From an uncultured Collinsella sp. (GTDB lineage Bacteria > Actinomycetota > Coriobacteriia > Coriobacteriales > Coriobacteriaceae): DNA of 19,773 bases. Below the pieces are notes generated by a model, which was not told where the DNA came from, did not search any database, and saw only the letters and a list, made by a program, of their open reading frames with translations. This document shows, piece after piece, positions 1 through 6,515 of the stretch. A program made the position numbers and the translations under genes. Position 1 is the first letter of the stretch. Every line of letters starts with the position of its first letter. Where the stretch lies: the NCBI GenBank assembly GCA_900552395.1, contig URZJ01000010.1:1-19773 (forward strand), in the 5' to 3' direction.

Positions 1-89
1 GCGAGCGTTAAATAAACGCGAAGCGTTTATAGCGAGCAGGCAAGGTCGCCGATAGGCGACCGCAGCCGGTGCGGATTTGCGAAGCAAAT
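1..89 (+). repeat. Chained-hairpin element, copy A (5' end may be cut by window edge)
   Basis: Short perfect stem-loops follow one another: AAACGC-GAA-GCGTTT (about 15-29), GGTCGCC-GATA-GGCGACC (44-61), CCGCA-5 nt-TGCGG (60-74) and ATTTGC-GAA-GCAAAT (75-89). The second and third stems share two bases. A related chain with the same order, linkers and two-base sharing lies at about 15484-15555. No open frame of known type covers it. Whether it acts as RNA or DNA, and on which strand, cannot be told from the sequence. Confidence 0.6.
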
Positions 90-377
90 ACGCGGACGTC
101 CCGTTGCCCGCTCCATCGGGCGCGGGAGACCTTGGGACGGCCAATTCAACAAAGTCTTCCCCATCGTCTCCGTGAATCCGGGGAGATCGACCGCAGCCGG
201 TGCGGATTTGCGAAGCAAATACGCGGACGTCCCGTCGTCCGCTCCATCGAGCGCGGGAGACCTTGGGACGGCCAATTCAACAAAGACTTCCCCATCGTCT
301 CCGTGAATCCGAGGAGATCGACCGCAGCCGGTGCGGATTTGCGAAGCAAATACGCGGACGTCCCCATGCCCGCTCCA
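58..377. repeat. 131-bp direct tandem repeat, about 2.4 copies
   Basis: Units start at 58, 189 and 320, exactly 131 bp apart. The two full units differ at only a few bases; the third stops near 377, after which unique sequence leads to purB. Each unit starts with the CCGCA/TGCGG and ATTTGC/GCAAAT hairpins of the adjoining element and also holds the GGACGTCC palindrome. As 131 is not a multiple of three, the repeat changes reading frame from copy to copy, so I take the open frames here as chance and not as genes. Confidence 0.9.
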
Positions 378-429
378 ATTCCAAAATGTTAGGTTAATGC
401 CTGCTGCCCATACTCGCACCCGCGCACGG

Positions 430-474
430 TACAATGGTTGAGTTACGACCAACGTGCCAATAACCAAAAAGGAG
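430..474 (+). promoter_or_regulatory. purB -10 box and ribosome binding site
   Basis: TACAAT at 430-435 is a good -10 box, and the same hexamer sits in front of tRNA-Lys in this window. No convincing -35 lies 16-18 bp upstream. AGGAG at 470-474, five bases before the ATG at 480, fixes the purB start and argues against the in-frame TTG at 438, which lies only a few bases downstream of the -10 box. Confidence 0.6.
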
Positions 475-479
475 CCGCT

Positions 480-1823
480 ATGATCGATCGCTATACCCGC
501 CCGGAGATGGGACATATCTTCTCCCTCGAGAACAAGTACGCCATTTGGCAGGAGATCGAGGTCCTGGCCTGCGAGGCCCAGGCGGAGCTCGGCAAGATCG
601 GCATTTCTAAAAACGAAGCCCAGTGGATCCGCGACCACGCCAACTTTGAGAAGGCAAAGGTCGATGAGATCGAGGAGGTCACGCGCCACGATGTCATCGC
701 CTTCCTGACCAACATGAAGGAGTACATCGACGCCGATGTTCCCGAGGGCGACCCCAAGCCCAGCCGCTGGGTTCACTATGGCATGACCAGCTCCGATCTG
801 GGCGATACGGCTCTGTGCTACCAGCTCACCCAGGCCTGCGATCTGATCATCGAGGACGTCAAGAAGCTCGGCGAGATTTGCAAGCGTCGCGCCTTTGAGG
901 AGCGCAACACGCTCTGTGCCGGCCGCACTCATGGCATCCACGCCGAGCCGATGACCTTCGGCATGAAGTTCGGCTCTTGGGCCTGGGAACTCAAGCGCGA
1001 TCTGGATCGCCTTGAGGACGCCCGCAAGAATGTTGCCTTCGGTGCCATCTCGGGTGCTGTCGGCACGTACAGCTCCATCGAGCCGTTTGTCGAGGAGTAT
1101 GTCTGCGAGCACCTGGGCCTGGTTCATGACCCGCTGTCCACGCAAGTTATCAGCCGCGACCATCACGCCTATCTCGCCGGCGTTCTTGCCACCACCGCGG
1201 CCACCTGTGAGCGCATCGCTACCGAGGTTCGCAATCTGCAGAAGACTGACACCCTCGAGGCCGAGGAGCCGTTCCGCAAGGGTCAAAAGGGCAGCTCCGC
1301 CATGCCGCACAAGCGCAACCCGATCACCATGGAGAAGGTCTGCGGTCTGTCGCGCGTCGTGAAGTCCAACGCTCAGGTTGCCTTCGATAACGTCGCCCTG
1401 TGGCACGAGCGTGACATTTCGCACTCCTCTGCCGAGCGCGTCGCCCAGGCCGACAGCTTCATCGCGCTCGACCACATGTTCCAGTGCCTCATCCGCGTTA
1501 TCGACGGCCTGCAGCTGTACCCTGCCCGCATGATGGCCAACCTCAACAAGACCCGTGGTCTCATCTTCTCCTCCAAGGTGCTGCTGGCCCTCGTCGATAC
1601 GGGCATCACCCGCGAGGACGCGTACGCCATTGTGCAGGAGAACGCCATGGCAACCTGGCATGAGGTACAGGATTGTGTCTCCGGTCCCACCTTTAAGGAA
1701 CGTCTCGAGGCCGACCCGCGCTGCACCGTCAGTCAGGAGAAGCTCGACGAGATCTTTGATCCGTGGGACTTCCTCACCCGTATCGACACGGTCTTTGATC
1801 GTCTGGAGCAGCTCGAGTTCTAA
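480..1823 (+). CDS. purB: Adenylosuccinate lyase
   Basis: This cytosolic homotetrameric lyase acts twice in purine metabolism: it splits SAICAR to AICAR plus fumarate, and adenylosuccinate to AMP plus fumarate. The 447-aa product has the family's usual size. The fumarate-lyase signature GSSAMPHKRNP is at residues 271-281, the catalytic-type histidine in GRTHGIHAEP is at 151, and the VHYGMTSSD motif has its histidine at 99. The ATG at 480 is chosen for its AGGAG with 5-nt spacing. The gene stands alone in its transcript: a tandem repeat array lies upstream and a hairpin terminator downstream. The oddity is its 3' end: the last codons recur, with only synonymous changes over 40 bp, at 5485-5524 beyond the surface-protein gene, which suggests that the present tail arrived with that gene. 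purC, for the step just before, is about 11 kb downstream. Confidence 0.97.
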   Translation: MIDRYTRPEMGHIFSLENKYAIWQEIEVLACEAQAELGKIGISKNEAQWIRDHANFEKAKVDEIEEVTRHDVIAFLTNMKEYIDADVPEGDPKPSRWVHYGMTSSDLGDTALCYQLTQACDLIIEDVKKLGEICKRRAFEERNTLCAGRTHGIHAEPMTFGMKFGSWAWELKRDLDRLEDARKNVAFGAISGAVGTYSSIEPFVEEYVCEHLGLVHDPLSTQVISRDHHAYLAGVLATTAATCERIATEVRNLQKTDTLEAEEPFRKGQKGSSAMPHKRNPITMEKVCGLSRVVKSNAQVAFDNVALWHERDISHSSAERVAQADSFIALDHMFQCLIRVIDGLQLYPARMMANLNKTRGLIFSSKVLLALVDTGITREDAYAIVQENAMATWHEVQDCVSGPTFKERLEADPRCTVSQEKLDEIFDPWDFLTRIDTVFDRLEQLEF

Positions 1824-1895
1824 CTGATTGATTTGGGGCCTAGTCAAACCGATCAGTTTGCTTTTGCCTCCAATTGAAGTGTGGATTTCCGGCTC

Positions 1896-1933
1896 AAGCC
1901 CCGTTGGTAACTCGTTTTGCGGACGGGGCTTTT
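1896..1933 (+). terminator. Probable purB terminator
   Basis: A perfect 9-bp stem, AAGCCCCGT (1896-1904) with ACGGGGCTT (1923-1931), encloses an 18-nt loop and runs into a short T tract. The long loop and weak T run make it a modest rho-independent terminator. It lies 70 bp after the purB stop. Confidence 0.55.
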
Positions 1934-2028
1934 GCGTGAGAGTGCTTGGAAAAGCTACATTAAAACGGGCGATTTTTAATGCGGAAATGTCGCTTGCCGA
2001 TAATTTGACTCTTCCGACAAACATTAGC

Positions 2029-2060
2029 TTGTCAGTGTCGGTTGGGGGGGGGGGTATCCT
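2029..2060 (+). promoter_or_regulatory. Candidate phase-variable promoter with an 11-G spacer tract
   Basis: TTGTCA (2029-2034, 5 of 6 to the -35 consensus) and TATCCT (2055-2060, 4 of 6 to the -10 consensus) are separated by 20 bp, of which the last 11 are an unbroken G run (2044-2054). A spacer of 17 would need G8. Homopolymer runs between promoter boxes are the classic way to switch surface genes by slipped-strand mispairing. The predicted transcript starts near 2067, about 55 nt before the surface-protein ATG. The promoter itself is inferred from these matches. Confidence 0.5.
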
Positions 2061-2076
2061 TAAGCCAATTTTAAGG
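2058..2076 (+). promoter_or_regulatory. Dyad over the predicted transcription start
   Basis: CCTTAA (2058-2063) and TTAAGG (2071-2076) form a perfect 6-bp inverted repeat with a 7-nt spacer. It overlaps the end of the proposed -10 box and the likely start point, where an operator or a 5'-end RNA hairpin would sit. Confidence 0.35.
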
Positions 2077-2120
2077 TGTGGGAGAATGCTGCATTTTTCA
2101 CGAGAGATTGGACTTAGGGA

Positions 2121-5100
2121 ATGAGAAAAGGGTTTTGGAGGATAGCCGCAGGCATCTGCGTTGCTTTAACGGCGGCAACGTTTGGGCTGACGGTGGCCGC
2201 CCCGCATGCGGATGCTGTCATGCTGGAGTCGCAGGACGGTTCCATGGGTGCATCGTTTCTCCCATACGATTCGTCTACAGGCGATGTGTGGTCAGAATTT
2301 GATGTTGCTGTTGGACAGACGGTGAAAGGAAGGCTTTCCTTTTTTAATAAAAATCACGAATGGGCGCCCATTGACCCTAGTGATATCGATATCACATCGT
2401 CTGATGAGGATATCGCTAAAGTGAGCTATAAATCACGTGATTGGGTGTTGACAATTAGTCCCACCAAAGTCGGCACAACGACTATAACCATGAAGAGCAG
2501 GGCTGACGAGAGTTTAAACGGTTCTCTTAAGATTAAGAGCGTGGCTAATGTCAATCCAATTAAGGTGAGTTTCGTATCCTATGACCAATCTGGTGCGACG
2601 ACAACGACTGCAACGCTGGGTTACACGGATGATTGTCCGCAAAAATGCGGGAACACGCACTATGCATTGCTAGAGGGGACAGTTTACGTTCGCCCCAAGG
2701 ACGAGACCCATGCGGCTACATATTTTGAAATAAAGGAAGATCCCTCAAAGGATTCCAAAGTTCAGGCAAGGGTGAATTCGAATTATTATTCATATGGTAC
2801 TTCTGAGCTAAGCGCTTCTTTGCAACTCGAGGCGTTGGCGAAAGATGCAAAAGAGGCCAAGGTTCTTGTCGACTATTGCAACGGCGAGACCGAGATGAAG
2901 AAGCTATGTGATGTTGTAACCGAGAATCAGGAGCCTGGATTCAATGAGCGTGGGAACAAAAAACAAAAGATGCTGGTTGGGGACAGCTCTTATCTGTCTG
3001 CCATTCTCAACGTTTCCCCAAATGAAGCACTGAAGGCATGCCAGCGTGCACATTGGGATTCGCTCGTTAGCTCTGTAACCTATTCTCTAGAAAGCAGTGA
3101 TGTTGTTGAGCTTATCGATGGTGAAAACTCGTTTAAGGCAATAAAGCCTGGCACCGTTAAGGCTCATGCTCGTGATGGCCTTGGCAATGACCATCCCTTT
3201 GAGATAGAGGTTGTCGACCCTGCGGAAGTGAGCCTTTCGAAGGCTAAGTTTGTGTCGAGCGATTATACATTTCCCTGTGAGGTCAGTTCAGATAGTATAT
3301 CCAAAGATTGGCTTTGGCTGGAATGTGACAGGGGGTTTGAATATCCAAAGGGCGTGCTGAGCAAAAGCGCTGAGGAATTGATGGACTCCTATGCCGGTGC
3401 AAAGTATTCTTTCACTTCAGATAATCCCGATGTCCTCGAGGTAAAAGGACCGATGTTTAATGGTGGCAGTTACTTGGGGTATTTAGTGCCTCATAGTTAC
3501 GGCGATGCAACGGTTTCAATGTACTTGGGTGGTCGTCTCTGTGACACGATGACCGTTCATGTTGTCAAGCCTGGCGAGGAACCTGCAAAAACTACGGTCT
3601 CCATTGCGGATGGTTACTCAACATCTATGGACAAGGGCACGACTCAGCAGTTGAAGGCAAAGGTTTCCCCTGACGATAAGGCCAGTAAGGTTGTCTGGTC
3701 CTCTTCTAACGAGAGCGTCCTTACCGTCGATGGCAACGGTCTTGTTACCGCTGTCGGTGACGGTAATGCTACTATCACGGCAACGGTTGATGGAGTCTCT
3801 GCAACCACGGATACAATTACGGTAACCACTCCGGTCGTAAAGGTCTCGAGCGTCAGTCTCAGCGCGTCGAATCTTAAGCTTGCTGTGGGCGGTGAGCCCT
3901 CGACGTTGACCGCAACGGTTGAGCCCAACAATGCAACGAATAAGAATGTGTCCTGGTCTTCGAGCGACCCGGAGGTCGCCACGGTTGCGGGCGGCGTCGT
4001 GACCCCGGTCAAGGCCGGTGCTGCCACGATCACCGTTACCACTGAGGACGGCGAATATAGCGCCACGTGCAAGGTGACGGTTATTCAACCTGCAACGGGT
4101 ATCACGCTCGATAAGCAGAAGGTCACGCTTGTGGGCGCTGCAACCGAGCAGCTTAAGGCAACGGTCGTTCCCGCGGAGGCTGACCAGACGGTTGTCTGGA
4201 AGTCCAGTAACGAGAGCGTCGCTACGGTCGATCAAACCGGCAAAGTGACGTCTGTTTCCAAGGGCGCCGCAACCATCACTGCTTCGACCGAAGATGGCAC
4301 CTATTCTCAGGATTGCGCGGTGACCGTCTCTAATCCCGCAACGAGTCTTACAGTCGATCAATCCTCCCTCAACCTTGCGAAGGGTGAAGAAGGTACTGTA
4401 AAAGCCTCTCTTGCCGGAGCCCTGGCAGGTGAGGTCGACGAGACCAAGCTCGCTCTGGATGACACGGGCGCTCCGAAGGCGTTTAAGGTTGTCGACAACG
4501 GCGATGGCTCCTACACCGTTACCGCCCTCAAGACCGGTTCTGGCTCATTTGTCATCACTGCAGAGTCGCTCTCCCAAACCGTCTCGGTGACCGTGACCAA
4601 CCCCGTCCAGAAAGTCGAGCTCGACAAGACGAGCCTGTCCTTTACCGTCGGTGATGCCTCCGCAAAGCTCTCCGCAACGGTGAGTCCTGCCGATGCAGAC
4701 GATACGACGGTGAGATGGACCTCCAGCGACTCGTCGATCGCTACGGTCAAAGACGGCGTCGTGACGCCGCTTAAGGCCGGTACCGCCACGATCACCGTCA
4801 CCTGTGGTGACAAAACAATGACCTGTACCGTTACTGTAGCGGCGAGGACCATTGCGGGTGTTGCAGGTAGCGACGGAACGGATGTTAGCGTAAGCGCCGA
4901 GAACAATGCCGCTGCCGGCATTGCCCAGAACAACAGCATCTCTCTTATGGTCGAGGAACCGACAAATCTTACCGACGCCGCCAATGCTACGATTTCCGGC
5001 CTTGAGCAGGGGGCTACCAAGGTTGCCGAGAAGCTCGATATCAAGCTTCTCAAGAATGGCGAGGTTATCGAGGACTTCGATGGCATGTCCTTCATCGTTC

Positions 5101-5471
5101 GTGTCAAGATGACCGCAGCCATGAAGGCGCTCACCAATCTCAAGGTGCTCTACGTTGCCGAGGATGGTTCCACTCAGGCTATGGATACGTGGACCGAGGG
5201 CGACTACCTTTGCTCCCGCACGAGCCACTTCTCGACGTACGTGGTGACGGGCGAGGAGGCCAATGGTGAGCCGGTTCAGCCTACGCAGCCCGTGACGCCG
5301 TCCCAGTCTAGTCAGCAGACGACGACTAAGGTGACCAAAAAGTCTGTTAAGGCTACTAAGGGCGCGCTCGCCAATACGGGCGACCAGGCCCTTGCTGTCG
5401 CCTTTATTATGGCCGTTGCCGGCGCTTCGCTGATCGCTTTCGCTCTTATGCGTAAACGTTTCGAGCGTTAG
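2121..5471 (+). CDS. Cell-wall-anchored surface protein with BIG2 Ig-like repeats
   Basis: The 1116-aa product has a signal peptide (residues 1 to about 32, cleaved near AAPHADA), a long N-terminal region with divergent Ig-like stretches (to about 490), and five successive Ig-like segments starting near 491, 575, 658, 740 and 829. Four of these carry the BIG2 pattern W(K/T/S)SS(N/D)..VATV...G.VT....G.ATIT; the fourth is divergent. A region ending in TSHFSTYVV follows, then a Thr/Gln/Ser/Lys-rich linker and a C-terminal sorting signal: LANTGD (1083-1088), a hydrophobic helix and the tail RKRFER. LANTG is a variant of LPXTG, so sortase anchoring is likely but not certain. Such proteins often act in adhesion; the ligand is unknown. 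The ribosome site is weak. The first 1.5 kb looks richer in A+T than the rest, so the gene may be a mosaic. It lies between two copies of the purB 3' end, behind a poly-G promoter. Confidence 0.9.
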   Translation: MRKGFWRIAAGICVALTAATFGLTVAAPHADAVMLESQDGSMGASFLPYDSSTGDVWSEFDVAVGQTVKGRLSFFNKNHEWAPIDPSDIDITSSDEDIAKVSYKSRDWVLTISPTKVGTTTITMKSRADESLNGSLKIKSVANVNPIKVSFVSYDQSGATTTTATLGYTDDCPQKCGNTHYALLEGTVYVRPKDETHAATYFEIKEDPSKDSKVQARVNSNYYSYGTSELSASLQLEALAKDAKEAKVLVDYCNGETEMKKLCDVVTENQEPGFNERGNKKQKMLVGDSSYLSAILNVSPNEALKACQRAHWDSLVSSVTYSLESSDVVELIDGENSFKAIKPGTVKAHARDGLGNDHPFEIEVVDPAEVSLSKAKFVSSDYTFPCEVSSDSISKDWLWLECDRGFEYPKGVLSKSAEELMDSYAGAKYSFTSDNPDVLEVKGPMFNGGSYLGYLVPHSYGDATVSMYLGGRLCDTMTVHVVKPGEEPAKTTVSIADGYSTSMDKGTTQQLKAKVSPDDKASKVVWSSSNESVLTVDGNGLVTAVGDGNATITATVDGVSATTDTITVTTPVVKVSSVSLSASNLKLAVGGEPSTLTATVEPNNATNKNVSWSSSDPEVATVAGGVVTPVKAGAATITVTTEDGEYSATCKVTVIQPATGITLDKQKVTLVGAATEQLKATVVPAEADQTVVWKSSNESVATVDQTGKVTSVSKGAATITASTEDGTYSQDCAVTVSNPATSLTVDQSSLNLAKGEEGTVKASLAGALAGEVDETKLALDDTGAPKAFKVVDNGDGSYTVTALKTGSGSFVITAESLSQTVSVTVTNPVQKVELDKTSLSFTVGDASAKLSATVSPADADDTTVRWTSSDSSIATVKDGVVTPLKAGTATITVTCGDKTMTCTVTVAARTIAGVAGSDGTDVSVSAENNAAAGIAQNNSISLMVEEPTNLTDAANATISGLEQGATKVAEKLDIKLLKNGEVIEDFDGMSFIVRVKMTAAMKALTNLKVLYVAEDGSTQAMDTWTEGDYLCSRTSHFSTYVVTGEEANGEPVQPTQPVTPSQSSQQTTTKVTKKSVKATKGALANTGDQALAVAFIMAVAGASLIAFALMRKRFER

Positions 5472-5480
5472 GGTACCCCG

Positions 5481-5537
5481 CTCGTCACCCGCATCGACAC
5501 GGTCTTCGATCGCCTGGAGCAGCTGAGCTTCGAGTAG
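5481..5537 (+). pseudogene. Orphan copy of the purB 3' end
   Basis: These 19 codons read LVTRIDTVFDRLEQLSFE and a TAG, matching the purB tail LTRIDTVFDRLEQLEF. The core 5485-5524 matches 1774-1813 at 37 of 40 positions; the three differences are third-position T-to-C changes that leave the protein unchanged. There is no start codon, and the fragment begins 9 nt after the stop of the surface-protein gene. It is best explained as the tail of an older purB allele, cut off by insertion of the surface-protein block. The strong terminator 43 bp further on would have been that allele's terminator. Confidence 0.85.
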
Positions 5538-5580
5538 GGTTGACCTAATTCGACCGCTTACGGATACATTTCAACCATTG

Positions 5581-5613
5581 GCGCCTTGCCCGTCTTGGGC
5601 AAGGCGCTTTTTT
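5581..5613 (+). terminator. Strong rho-independent terminator
   Basis: GCGCCTTGCCC (5581-5591) pairs perfectly with GGGCAAGGCGC (5597-5607) across a 5-nt loop and is followed by six T residues. It ends transcription of the surface-protein gene and probably once served purB. It also shows that the next gene cannot start at the first in-frame codon at 5586, which lies inside the stem. Confidence 0.9.
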
Positions 5614-5642
5614 CGCTGTTGCACTGGCCCCCTGGTAATAAA

Positions 5643-6515
5643 ATGAACCTTATCTGCTGTTTCGATGAAAAGAGCCGTGTGCCCAGACGTATCAAACGAG
5701 CCACCATCGTCTCGTCCGTGCTCATACTCCTTGTTGCCGTCTGTGCGGGCGCCCTGACGTATACCGTTCGAAGCGGTTCTTCCTCCTCGAGTGAAGCCGA
5801 CAAGGATCTCCCGGTGCTCAAAATCGGCGTTACGGATAACGATCCCTATGTGTATGTCGATACCACAGGCGACTACGCCGGTATCGATATCGATATCGCC
5901 CGCGAGGCCTGCAAGCGTGCTGGAATCAAACCGCAATTTGTTGACATATCTTGGAATGATCGCGATCGCCTGCTCAAAAACGGCGATATCGATTGTCTGT
6001 GGTGCGACTATTCGCCCAATTATCGCGAAGACGATTATTACTGGACTGAGCCGTATCTGACCGTGACAGTCTCGGTTGCCGCCAAGAAAACGAGTGGTAT
6101 CAAGGGTTTGGCGTCTCTCGATGGAAGCAAGACCGTTGCGGTGATTGCGGGTTCGGTGAGTGAACGCCGATTGCTTGCGGGCGATCTGGAAATCTCGTCG
6201 GACGTGCATATCAAATCATATGGCTCCGCTGAACTCTGCAAAGCCGCCCTCGTCAAGGGGTATGTTGACTGTTGGATGGCGGACGTCCAATCGCTCGACC
6301 GGCTCGTCGCGCAGTATCCCGGGGTTTATCGCGTGTTTGCCGACAACGTTATGACGGTTGACCTTGGCGTCGCGTTTAAGGACGGCTATGAGGGGGAGTA
6401 CGTCAAAAACCTCAATACCGTGCTGTTCGAGATGGATCGAGATGGCACGATTGAGCGCATTATGGGCAAGTACAAGGCAGGGGCGACGACGGACGGGCAA
6501 GGAGCGGAATCATGA
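5643..6515 (+). CDS. Membrane-tethered family 3 solute-binding protein
   Basis: The product (290 aa from ATG 5643) has a basic N-terminus, one hydrophobic segment (about residues 20-42) and a periplasmic-binding-protein fold of the SBP_bac_3 type, from LKIGVTDNDPYVYVD through GVAFKDGYEGEYVKNLN to MGKYKAG. This family usually binds polar amino acids or other small polar solutes outside the membrane. The cysteine in LVAVC lacks a proper lipobox, so anchoring by the uncleaved helix is likelier than by lipid. ATG 5643 has no clear Shine-Dalgarno; GTG 5679, with AAAAGAG before it, would give a 278-aa protein and is a serious alternative. No permease or ATPase gene lies nearby. The stop overlaps the start of the diguanylate cyclase gene (ATGA), so a ligand-sensing partner role is inferred. 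Confidence 0.85.
   Translation: MNLICCFDEKSRVPRRIKRATIVSSVLILLVAVCAGALTYTVRSGSSSSSEADKDLPVLKIGVTDNDPYVYVDTTGDYAGIDIDIAREACKRAGIKPQFVDISWNDRDRLLKNGDIDCLWCDYSPNYREDDYYWTEPYLTVTVSVAAKKTSGIKGLASLDGSKTVAVIAGSVSERRLLAGDLEISSDVHIKSYGSAELCKAALVKGYVDCWMADVQSLDRLVAQYPGVYRVFADNVMTVDLGVAFKDGYEGEYVKNLNTVLFEMDRDGTIERIMGKYKAGATTDGQGAES

Noticed and set aside
58..377. Tandem repeat considered as a CRISPR array
   Set aside because: The whole 131-bp unit repeats, with no alternation of short repeats and unique spacers, and there are no cas genes.
69..397. Short open frames in the 131-bp repeats
   Set aside because: The unit length is not a multiple of three, so the same DNA is read in different frames; no start signals are seen.
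27..2024. A 665-codon open frame on the minus strand over purB
   Set aside because: It mirrors purB, a certain gene, codon for codon and crosses the tandem repeat; long antisense frames are common in GC-rich genes. It has no ribosome site or recognisable domain.
5586..5642. N-terminal extension of the solute-binding protein to 5586
   Set aside because: The codon lies inside the terminator stem, so the extension would be translated from a terminated transcript.
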